Below are positions 47,526-57,629 of a stretch of 64,000 nucleotides of DNA, in pieces; the stretch's first letter is position 1; each line of letters begins with the position of its first letter. A program made the position numbers and the translations under genes. The notes under the pieces are model-generated. The model did not search any database. It had not been told where the DNA came from and was given only the letters and a program-made list of their open reading frames with translations. This stretch comes from Dreissena polymorpha (Eukaryota > Mollusca > Bivalvia > Myida > Dreissenidae), in assembly GCF_020536995.1 (NCBI RefSeq), contig NC_068356.1:82910683-82974682 (forward strand), in the 5' to 3' direction.

Positions 47526-48614
47526 CCTATCTATGTATGACGAGCGATATGAATCCTACATTTGTCACTATACAAAGGCAATGCCGTTCCTTTTAGGTAA
47601 ATGTTTCCAGGTTTCGGTCAATAAGATTACTAGCTGAACTTGGTTTTATCGTTGCTTTGAAATTGTGACCACAGTTACATGTAAGAGACCGCCGTTATAA
47701 ATAATTTAGTTTTTTAGCTTATATAAGTAGTGTCTTTCATAGATTTTCGTAAGCGGTTAGAAATGTATTGTTGATGTTTCTAGTTACATTTTTATCAGAT
47801 AAATCAGGTGTGTGCATTTCTCAAGACTTCTTTCTTATAATTTATTTTGTATTATTGTTATATAATAAAATCAATCAAAGAATAAACGTAATCGGAGTTA
47901 CTATAGTTATAATTTTTCAACATGGAACTGTTAGAGGAACTTGTAGAAATTTGATATATCAACACATCTGTCCTGAAAGATTTAGGTTCAAATTTTAAAC
48001 TATGACTTAAGTTTGTTCACACACTGAACAATATTTTAATGCGGTGACCCTGCATGCACCGATAGTGAAGAAGAAAATAATTCGCATTTAGCACCATAGA
48101 CCGTTGACTTTAGACGCGCATTTTATATTGATAACGTTTATACGTGTTTACTTGTAAACATAAGTACGTATTGTTATGAGGAATAAATGAAGCCTTTTTT
48201 GCAATGTGAATGGCACCTTTAGTAACAAAAGATTACAATTTAACTTGTAATTAAACTTTAAAATTTTAAGCTAAATAATAAACATAATTTAACATTCACA
48301 TACTTTTTAGTTATCTTACCGTCAAAGTAATTAACGAATGGTTTTATACATTTTACTGCCGTCATTCTTGTTACACAAACATATTTTACATCCTATGAAC
48401 AGCCAACTATTTATATATATAGCAATTAGTAGGACGAAAGTATTTTGATAAAACAAAACTTTTTTTATTCCCGTTGTGATGTATATTTATTAAGTTTTTG
48501 GACCCTTTAAAGTAATTATTTGTGTTCGAATCCGAAAATAAAATACCTAAAATATCTATAAAAATACAGTGTCCGAAAATTTAGAAACACATATACCTAA
48601 TGCACAATATTTCC

Positions 48615-49555
48615 TATATTCCGCTGCGTAACGTTATCAATCAAAGTACTGACAGTACTGGTGTGACGATGCTTTTGAAGAGGATTGATATAAAAGCATC
48701 AATATAAGTATATCTCCATTGTCACAATTGTGTATGTTGGTACGAAAAAAATTTTGGGTACAAACATTTTGGGTACGAAAAAATTATGCAAAAAAAAAAT
48801 TTTGGGTACGATAACAAATTTGGTACGAAAAACAATTTGGGTATGAAAAAAAAATTGGGTACGAAAAAAAATTGGTTACGAAAAAAATTGGGGACGAAAA
48901 ATTTTGGGTATGGAGATAATGTGGGTACGTGGAAGTAGTACCTGTGGGGAACTGGAACCACAATCGCACATTTTCGGCACCTTCCGTCAAATATCGTATA
49001 AGAACCTCGAAGGCAATAGTATGAATAAACATTTCGGAAGCGGTAATGCGGTCCTACCTACGTGCGTCAAAATGTAAGCGAAACATGTAAACAAAGCGGT
49101 AGCCTGTCAGATATATAGATAGATTTATTTCGGCAAGGAATGCATACATGGGCATTTACAACATGTACAAACTATAAAAATATCACATACATGGAAATAA
49201 ATATACCATGACGTTCACACTACCACCAAGGATAACACAAAAATGAGTAAACCCATAATCCATATTTCCATTGTGGTCCTTTGTGCTGGTGGCAGGACAT
49301 AGAGTGACACTTATAAAAATGGAGAATGCATAACATTTATGGAAGATAGGATCAATGTTGATTAAAATTGATGACTAGAAATGATTCCTTAATCCAAAAA
49401 AACACAAACAAATCACATAAAAAGTTACAGATTTTCTAATAAATTAGTTTTTAAAGACGACATGAAACAGACAAGCTATCAATCCGTGTTATACTTGGGG
49501 TAAATTGTTCCCTAATGATCATCCCGTGTAACAAAAGGACTTTGACCCGAAACCT
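48615..49555 (-). mobile_element. CGTACCC composite repeat, copy 2
   Basis: Inverted relative of 52774-53757, aligned end to end from GGGTCAAAGTCC (49553) to GATAACGTTACGCAGC (48615-48640). Read on the minus strand: a LINE-3'-UTR-like stretch ending in '(ATCT)n', then about 130 bases of unique sequence, then the 'CGTACCC' low-complexity array and the 'CAGTACTGTCAGTACTTTGA' end. No protein. Confidence 0.75.
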
Positions 49556-49944
49556 TTGACTTTGGGGACAGCACCTTTTTGAGTTGACCTTTTTGTCAGG
49601 AATGTTTGAAATAACGAAGAAAATCGTGTATTGATGTAAGTTATTTGAAGACATGTGCAAAAAATATATTAAATAAGCAATGGCGATATTTTCCTCAGCC
49701 ACATAATTATTAATAGTTTGATATCACAAAATGACAACCTGTCAACGTGTTGTTTTTGATGGCACTAGAGGGCGATTACACTGAATGTGTTCACATTTTT
49801 ACCATAGGCTTTATTGTCCAATTATTTACTACTGCTGTGAGTTTTTATATAATATAACTGATGACCATCATGTGAGAGAAAATTCACATTATCTAAGAAT
49901 ATCATGTTTAGCAGCCTTTTAGATAACAAAGTTGGCTAGTTTTC

Positions 49945-50025
49945 AATGTCGCTTCTGGGGAGCAAACCCGCAGCGCGTCCTCCTGCAATCAAAGTCGACA
50001 CTCTACCACTAGGCTTTTATAAAGA
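49945..50025 (-). repeat. tRNA-like fragment
   Basis: On the minus strand 'AGCCTAGTGGTAGAGTGTCG' resembles box A and 'GCGGGTTTGCTCCC' a decayed box B. The spacing is tRNA-like but the acceptor stem does not pair. Probably the head of a degenerate SINE. Confidence 0.35.
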
Positions 50026-50123
50026 TTCCGAAATTTTTCGATCCCTCGAGAGCAACCAAACCAAAAATTAAGACAAATATTGCCGACTCGGTTTTATTGA
50101 ATCGGTTCACGAGAGATAATGGA

Positions 50124-50562
50124 GCTCGATTGGTCATTGTCGGCTCGGGTACTACTTACATGTACCCCGGGTACTCTTAAGTATACTTACATGTACCGCG
50201 GGTACGGTACATATACGTAATCGTACTCGATATTAGACTGTACCCTAGTTGTATTCCCGCCCCAAATCCGATGTTGTAAAAAGCGCAACCGATTATCGTA
50301 AACAAACTTCTCTTTAAAAAAACTGCATCAACATGCTTTATGCGTATGTGTTCCGATAATATAGAGGCCATTTTACAGAAAATTGACATAAATGTGAATA
50401 TATAATTAATTTAAAAAAAACATAGCCGACAACGACCGATTTAGCGTTAAATTTCCCGGGTATGTTTTAGTATATTTACCGTACCCGGGGTACATGTAAG
50501 TATACTTAAGAGTACCCGGGGTACATGTAAGTAGTACCCGAGCCGACAATGAACAATCGAGC
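50124..50562. mobile_element. MULE-type MITE with perfect 9-bp target duplication
   Basis: The 439-base element starts GCTCGATTGGTCATTGTCGG and ends with the near-complement CCGACAATGAACAATCGAGC. The inverted repeats extend about 85 bases and are built of 'TACATGTACCCCGGGTAC' words. It is flanked by exact 9-base duplications GATAATGGA (50115-50123 and 50563-50571). Nine-base duplications with long TIRs are typical of Mutator-like elements. The open frame at 50177-50389 on the minus strand is not a transposase. Confidence 0.9.
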
Positions 50563-52773
50563 GATAATGGAAGGTGCAACATCTCTCACGCCCCCTAGCA
50601 TCGCCTTAAGCAGGATTCAATCCTCAACAGGAAAGTGCTGGAGTCATTGATCCCGAGGGACAAGAAAAAAATATTAATGTTCGAAATATATCATTTTATT
50701 AATGACAATTCTATTATTTGAGCCAGGTCACATGAAAAGCGCAGTCCAATCAGTATTCAATTAAACTATTTGTTATTGTCAGAAAACCGCTTTTAAGCAA
50801 ACCGCAGGTTGATCTGGATCCAAACTGGCCACAATCGCCTTAATGTCTCTTTTACTGTGACACAGTTCATTTAACTTTAAAATGATATAAAGTACTAAAA
50901 TAAAAAGAAGAAAGACTACAAACCAGTAAAGAGTTTGTAATCAATGTTGAATTTTAGGACAGCTTGGTGATCTGCAAATCCCCTATGATATGTTGATATC
51001 GGGTACATAGTCATTCAATAAGTCGCAAAATGCTCGAATACAATTTATACGGGCAAAGGCCCGCGTAGCGGGCGTGATCGTTCATACATATGGAAAGTTA
51101 AACATAAAAATAGACAAAGGGATGCATCCTAAAACAAAATTTGCAACGCGACATATATTTTCGCGATGCTATTGATGACCTTGACATTTGCTAAATCACA
51201 TGTAAATACATACCTCTGGAAAAAAATATACAAACGAAATCATAATTGTGTATCGAATCGCACTAAATATTCTTGCATTATATATTTTTCTTCATACATC
51301 GTTTAAGAATTAAGTCATTACCGATTCATCTCCCCTGAATACTCATCATGTCGATGTTCTCTCTCATAGACTGGTTCACTACATATAGTGACAGTCTTTA
51401 CCAAACATAATTTTGGTAAACATAACCCGTCCAAAATGTATTGCCTGAATCTCCGATTTCTTTTGAGTTTATTTGCTTTGAACTTTTTGATATCTTATTG
51501 TTATTATTATCCTCACAAATCACAAACGCATGTTCAAAAATTATTTGTTTTACACATTTAAGTTAGCATCTTTATTTTGCAAAATTCTCGCGGCATTTCA
51601 ATAACGACACCCTACTGTTTACTTGTCAGAATTCGTGACGCATTTTCCATTCGCTCTCACAAAGCAGTTTTACATGTGATTATGATCAAAATTTTGGTAA
51701 GTTGTGGTTGTTATCCATCAGAAAACCATTTATTCACAAAATTGAACGATATTCCGATGTAACTTTTTTGTCTTTTAGCTTATTTTAAGCGTATATACAC
51801 CTCGTCTGCTCGCACTTTGCCAGTATCCCGAAAGGTTACATATCGCTATAAAAAGTTTATGCCTAAAACCACAAAATCTAATACCGTTGGATTTTCGTAA
51901 TAAAATCTTTCGTAACACATCTTCCAGATTCGAAATAAAAAACAAACAAACAATACATTTATAAATTGTCTGCATCATATATCAAATTTTAAGATATTTG
52001 TTGGTTTTCCGTTTAAAGAAGCTGTTCTGCCAAGGCAAGAGCTGGGCATCACACAAGTCATTCTATCGAGCAAAACTGACAGTTTTGGTGTCCTGAAATC
52101 AACAATGGAGGGATTTCTGAACTTTCAAAGTTTCCAATCTATGCACACAGTTATTAGATGTGGTGATCTTATTTATTGGGTATGTTGCTTTTAAAACTTG
52201 GATGGAACATGTGTGAAATTTTATAGAACTTTGAAAAGTCTATTATCTATCTATTAACAAAAATCTGCTATGACATTATACGATCAGATGTGCAAACACA
52301 TTAACAATATGAATGCAATTATGCTGAAGAAATATGAAGGATCCCATGCAAATTTTGTCTGTATATCGACAACTGTCTGCCAAAAAAACTCAAACTAGTA
52401 ATACAAAACTTACCACAAATATGTAAAATCATTAAGTACCTGTTGTGATCATTTTTAGTAAGATAGTGTAATTATAAACAAAAGTAAATAGCTTGTTTAG
52501 TTTATGCATTACGCCATTTATATGATTTCCTTTCTATTGTGTAATTAATAAATTGCTTGTTACTTGTTGTTCAATGATAATTTTTTATGCGCTAGTGCAA
52601 AATAAGCATTGTTAAATTTGTAAAAAGTAATAAAATGTTACTTCATTGAATTCCACAGTTTTTCAAAAGAAAACATCACTTTGTAATTTCATATACGTAA
52701 ATATTCTTGTAAGTTGATGAGAATGTTTTAGTATTACTTATTGTGTAACTATTATTTTATGTGCAAATAAATT

Positions 52774-53757
52774 GGGTCAAAGTCCTTTTGTTACACGGGA
52801 TGCTCATTATAGAACAATTTACCCCAAGTATAACACGGATTGATAGATTGTCTGTTTCATGTCGTCTTTAAAAACTCATTTATTAGAAAATATGTAACTT
52901 TTTATGTGTATTGTTTTTTTTTGGATTAAGGAATCATTTCTAGTCATCAATTTTTATCAACATTGATCCTATCTTCCATAAATGTTATGCATTCTCCATT
53001 TTTATAAGTGTCACTCTATGTCCTGCCACCAGCACAAAGGACCACAATGGAAATATGGATTATGGGTTTTCTCATTTTTGTGTTATCCTTGGTGGTAGTG
53101 TGAACGTCATGGTATATTTATCTTCATGTATGTGATATTTTTATATTTTGTACATGTTGTAAATGCCCATGTATGCATTCCTTGCCGAAATAAATCTATC
53201 TATCTATCTGACAGGCTACCTCTTTGTTTACATTTTTTGCTTACATTTTGACGCACGTAGGTATGACCGCATTACCGCTTCCGAAATGTGTATTCATACT
53301 TTTGCATTCGATGTACTTATACGATATTTGACGGAAAGGGCCGAAAATGTGCGATTGTGGGTCAAGTTCCCCACAGGTTATACTTCCCAATACCCCCATT
53401 TTTTCCGTACCGAAAATTGTTTGTCCCCAATTTTTTTCGTACCCAATTTTTTTCGTACCCAATTTTTTTCATACACAAATTTTTTTTCGTACCCAAATTT
53501 TTTTCGTACCCAAATTTGTTTGCGTACCCAATTTTCTGGTACCCAATTTTTTTTTCGTACCCAAAATTTTTATCGTACCCAATTTTTTTTCTCATTATTT
53601 TTTCGTACCCAAAATGTTTGTACCCATTTTTTTTCGTACCAACAAACACAATTGTGTCGATGGAGATAAACTTATATTGATGCATTATATCAATCCTCTT
53701 CAAAAGCATCGTCACACCAGTACTGTCAGTACTTTGATTGATAACGTTACGCAGCAA
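52774..53757 (+). mobile_element. CGTACCC composite repeat, copy 3
   Basis: Starts GGGTCAAAGTCCTTTTGTTA, includes a stretch with a LINE-like 3' tail ('CCGAAATAAATCTATCTATC', to about 53213), then 'GACGCACGTAGGTATGACCG', the array of about twelve '..TTTTTTCGTACCCAA' units (53395-53640) and the end 'TTTGATTGATAACGTTACGC'. The left-arm sequence without the insert joins at 'TTTATTTGCAC' and 'TGTCAAAT'. Overlapping frames (53163-53835) are artefacts of the array. Confidence 0.75.
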
Positions 53758-53954
53758 TTTGACATTCTAAAACTTATTGGCTTAAAAAAATCATGTCAAT
53801 CAAAATTGATTCGACACATCACATTATTTTTATGATGTTAAATCAGTGTATGCTACAATCAACTGCCTTAGCAAGCTGTAAAGTTGAATTGAGACAATCG
53901 ATGAAACAAACTGTTTCCTGGGTAGGACCAGTACTTAGTGTCGTTAGGGCGATC

Positions 53955-54052
53955 TGAAGAATGCTCCCACTTAAGGGATCAATAAAGAGACCTCCCAGTG
54001 ACTAAGCCAAAAAGAAGACACCATATCCACTATACCGCAGCCACTGAACCAG
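53955..54052 (-). repeat. tRNA-derived SINE-like block (right arm)
   Basis: Inverted counterpart of 42483-42580, with the box A-like 'TAGTGGATATGGTGTC' and box B-like 'TTGATCCC' on the minus strand. It confirms that the SINE was present before the inverted duplication. Confidence 0.5.
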
Positions 54053-54539
54053 CTTTAAATTCATGCGACTAGAAAACACACACAATTATACGATGCTATA
54101 TCTTAAAGAACATGTAACTTGAAGATTGAATTTTTTGGATGCATTACTTTATTATTGAAACAGTTATGATATTTTGAACACAATAATGTCCATATATTTA
54201 TTAAAAATACATAGTTATCAAAAAAGCTTGTGCCCGTAAATTAGATAGCACCTATAAACCTATTAAAGCAACATGTGACTAAAATTAATAACTAAAAATA
54301 CCACTATGCCAGTTTTGCCGTGTCAAGCTGTCAAGGTCCGTCATTCACATCGAATATATCCTTCGAATTCCATTCATTGTTGTCATAAGCGGAGATTTAG
54401 TGAATAAATAACCCAAATATCCTAAATGAAAGTTTCTAAATAGCCTAACAAGCCGATTATTGCTGTAAGAAAGTTTTGACACGAGTGTCAACATTCTCTC
54501 ATGGGCGCGGCCATTGTTGTGTGTTAAGACACGAACGAC

Positions 54540-54775
54540 AACTCTGTTATCAATGATAATCAGCGAGGTATGCATTATATACATAGATGAAGACGTCACT
54601 ACGTTATTGTCTGAAAGATCGTTTGTTGACACAAAGGCGAGGTATGCCGATTAGAAAAATCGAGCTATCTCAATCGGACTGGCTCGGTCTTTTACATAGG
54701 TCGCCATTGTGAATAATTTTGTCATGGTATGATAACTTAGACGAGCTGCTGAAGCATCACCGTCAATAAAACATA
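54540..54775 (-). repeat. Dispersed repeat copy 2 with conserved 18-codon frame
   Basis: Inverted relative of 19425-19570. The ATG...TAA block (54709-54653) is identical to copy 1. It is interrupted beyond the conserved part by about 70 extra bases (54572-54640) bounded by an 11-base direct repeat GCGAGGTATGC, which looks like the footprint of a small insertion with target duplication. Confidence 0.6.
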
Positions 54776-55199
54776 ACTTGTGGTTGTATATATTACACCG
54801 TTTAGTTTTAATTAAGTTAATCAAGAATGAATGCGCCAATCAGATACCACTATGATTGCGAAATCTTCACGAATTAATTGAATGTATTCACAATGAGAGC
54901 CATGACTGGAAACGATTGATATAAATACAACCCGACTGTCTTTCGACATCCTTTATTTTTTTAAGAACACTACAGATCGTAACCGAACGTGACGTTTTTT
55001 TCTTGCATAAGATCGATTGCAATCACAACGATGTGCAATTATGAATGGAAAGATCTGTCGCGCTTTCATGCGATAAATACGATTTGATACGACGACCCCG
55101 ATTAAAAATTTAACACAGTCTATCGTTTTAATCATATCAATTTTGAAACCGTTAAAAAATATCAACGATTAATGGCCCTATTCAACTACGAAAACAAGA

Positions 55200-55860
55200 C
55201 CACGATTTGATACCATTTATCTCATTTATAGAATCGAGTAGAATCGTAACAGTCTATGATTCAATTACGACAATGGTACGATTGAGTTACGACGAATCGT
55301 GTGGTTCGGTTGAAGTCTTGCGAGTACGGTCGCGACTTCACTGCGATGTGTTAGAATCTACTGCGACTGTGCTACGAACGTTGCAGATTGTTCACGACTA
55401 GGCTAGGACCTCACCGAACGCACCCATCCATTAGGCGCAAATATCTATTGATTTTGATCTAAATCGCGATAATATTGGCGGGCTAGCAAGTCACTCGGGG
55501 TGAACTCGTGAGAGTCTTGATCTAAATCGCGAGAATTTTAGCGGGCTCGCAACTTACTCGGGGTGAACTCGTGAGAGTTTTGACAAAGTCGTAGCTGATT
55601 CGTAGGCAGATCACGTGATCACCGATTTCCCGATTAAGTCACGAATTACTTACGATTCCATTACGACGCCCAAGAACGCACTACGACGTTATTACGAGTC
55701 AACTGCGATTAAATTAAGTCTTGGAGGTCCTGGTCAAATTTTAAACACGTTCAAAATCTGGTCAGGCTTTTTCGGGAGCTCGCGAGTTGCAGAAATCACT
55801 GACGACCGGTCGACGACTAGCTACGAATGAGTTAAGACCTTCGCCGATTGAGCCACGAAT
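55200..55860. repeat. CpG-rich region of recurring TACGA/TCGTA words
   Basis: Locally GC- and CpG-rich DNA packed with 'TTACGAC', 'GCGACT', 'ACGAATC' words spaced about 8-15 bases, unlike flanking DNA. It includes a two-copy tandem repeat, 'TTGATCTAAATCGCGA' with 'GGGGTGAACTCGTGAGAGT' (about 55458 and 55516, period 58). Several frames stay open across it, probably because of composition. No domain recognised. Confidence 0.55.
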
Positions 55861-55869
55861 GTCTCCGAC

Positions 55870-56860
55870 CTCAAAATATTGGAAATCGGGACAAATCTAG
55901 GGGTCGTAGTGGAATACCCCTATTACACTATCGAATAGATCGACTTCATGAACTCTAAATACTCGAAACAATCTGATAAGATAATCGCGTACATTTCACG
56001 ATAAAGCATTAGTTGAAAAATCGTCGATTATATCACACGAAGGATGCAAACTCATTTAGCTTCTTGTTCGATTTTTATTTGTATTTTACATATAATTCAT
56101 CTGTTGCATTTGTCGTTGTCTGCCACTCAATGCATCATTACAATGTGTTTCATTAAGCTTACTGATGAATTAATCTTAACTAGTTTTTACACTCGAATAT
56201 ATATATTTTTTATTTATAATTGCAATAAAAATGTTCGTAAAACACTCATGCGTAGATTTCAAATTCATTTAAAAGAAATTCATCAGGGTACTTTCATAAA
56301 CTTTAAATTAGATGTACAATTATCTTTAAATATTTTTCTTTCATGTATGCCATGCCACATAACAAGAGATAAAATGGAAATACGCTCCTCTCTGTATTAT
56401 TTAATCCTAGGTATTATAAAGTTTTCAAAATATTATAATGCTATATTTTGTTTTACCTCTTTCAATTCAATAAGGAGAAGTATATTACATTAAATATTGT
56501 TATATAATAGTCCAGGTTATTTGTGATCATTTTTTATATTATGTATTGAAAAAGTGTGAGTTTTTTAATATCACTCGTATTTGATTTTCAAGTACATGTA
56601 TTATAAGGTCATGTGTGAAGCAACTGTGGTATGTGTGGATTTAATTTTTTTATATTTAGACACAACCATGCTTTCTTTTTCGCAACAATTTGGCTGAATT
56701 ATTTGTAGTGGCTTGTTGAGTATTGACAATAATAAAAATGTGTTAATAAGACATGTGGATAATTAACTAATTTATTAGACACTTCGAGCGCTTACATAAA
56801 CTGCAAGTCACCGTCTTTGTATCCGTGTATACTTGAAATTCAATCTGTCATGCAATATAT
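55870..56860. other. AT-rich DNA, no supported gene
   Basis: A 149-codon plus-strand frame (56044-56493) is the longest, but its composition (I, F, L, S, C, H with no motif) follows the AT-rich DNA, and no relative is known to me. Confidence 0.4.
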
Positions 56861-56865
56861 TTTAG

Positions 56866-57612
56866 TTAGGGAAAGAAAAGGCATTGAAGACAGAAGTCCC
56901 ACGACCTATTTCCTGCTTTCCAGTTACGTTCGCCTACTCGTTCCTTTGCTTTTTTAACAACCAAGTCAGGTTCGTTGTAGCGCCTGCCACCGTCATACCG
57001 ATATATCTTCAAAGATTGCGTTTTCAAATCCATGTCCAATGTATCCTCCATTATCGTGCGGGTAGAGAAATAACCGCGAGTTCCGTAATGAATGACGGTA
57101 ATCTTTCGTTGATCTTCGTCGCATTCGGTCAGAATTCCTTGATGATCGATTCCATAATATGTGAATTCAACAATGGAGCCTTTATGTAGATCTTCCCAGC
57201 TGTACACATTGTACAGATGTAATGGCCCATGAGTAGTGTTTCGTTTCCATTGTACATGTGTTCCAACTACAGCCCACTCCACAAATTGGAGTGATTTGTT
57301 GTGTATAATCTGATGGCGTTTCTCTCCTATCCTGCTACGGGCTCTTTTCACAATCGTTTCCGACTCAAATGCTTGTCCGTCAAAAGACATGACGTAAACT
57401 GTTTGTGTTCTTAGATTAAACAAAAGTGTTTCCTCCATTATTGTCCGTGTTGCAAATATTGACTGAGTTCCATAATGGATCACTTGCAAGTACACTTCGT
57501 CCTCATTTTTCTTTACAATTCCTGACACGATTCCTTGGTGAGCAATCAACCAATAGGTGAAGACAATAACATCCCCAACACCTATCTGGTCAATGTTGCT
57601 GACACGCCGCAT
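56866..57612 (-). CDS. Two-domain LRAT-like protein lacking both catalytic cysteines
   Basis: 248 residues from the ATG at 57612, which follows a good acceptor (TTCTCTTGCCCAACAG, ends 57617), so a 5' exon probably exists upstream. Two LRAT-type (NlpC/P60 superfamily) domains lie in tandem: residues about 10-117 and 140-248. Each has the start GVGDVIVFTYW / HKGSIVEFTYY, the His of AHQGI / DHQGI (H25, H157), VIHYGT (H46, H175), 'RTIMEETL/RTIMEDTL', and the ending 'RARSRIGEK'/'KAKERVGER'. In LRAT proteins NCEHF holds the catalytic Cys; here the aligned segments are NKSLQF and NRSWDF, with Ser at 107 and 237. The fold is likely kept while acyltransferase activity is doubtful. The C-terminus stops right after domain 2 (CLQCLFFP). 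Confidence 0.8.
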   Translation of the reverse strand: MRRVSNIDQIGVGDVIVFTYWLIAHQGIVSGIVKKNEDEVYLQVIHYGTQSIFATRTIMEETLLFNLRTQTVYVMSFDGQAFESETIVKRARSRIGEKRHQIIHNKSLQFVEWAVVGTHVQWKRNTTHGPLHLYNVYSWEDLHKGSIVEFTYYGIDHQGILTECDEDQRKITVIHYGTRGYFSTRTIMEDTLDMDLKTQSLKIYRYDGGRRYNEPDLVVKKAKERVGERNWKAGNRSWDFCLQCLFFP

Positions 57613-57629
57613 GATTCTGTTGGGCAAGA

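Larger units (their letters stand above)
45886..48600. other. Spacer of the inverted duplication, left part
   Basis: Contains a fold-back element (46033-46154) and a tandem array (46995-47525). The frame at 46166-46462 and others lack domains. No gene seen. Confidence 0.5.
51035..54265 (-). repeat. Large inverted duplication, right arm
   Basis: Counterpart of 42285-45885. It lacks the TIR element at 42596-43491 and has instead the CGTACCC composite (52774-53757) where the left arm carries about 450 unrelated bases (43700-44155). The plus-strand frame 51577-51762 and its left-arm relative (45135-45335, minus) align without gaps, but differences change the residue too often to suggest selection. 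Confidence 0.85.

Noticed and set aside
45135-51762. Similar 56-codon frames in both arms of the inverted duplication (45135-45335 minus, 51577-51762 plus)
   Set aside because: They align without gaps and share a stop, but about a quarter of the residues differ between arms, so there is no sign of protein-level selection; shared ancestry of the arms explains the similarity.
53163-53835. Several overlapping long frames in the CGTACCC array, also at 20485-20850 and 48722-49032
   Set aside because: Repeats of 'FFRTQ', 'YPIFF' or 'FVPNF' come from translating a T-rich tandem array in different frames.
56044-56493. 149-codon plus-strand frame
   Set aside because: Composition follows AT-rich DNA; no motif, splice context or homologue recognised.
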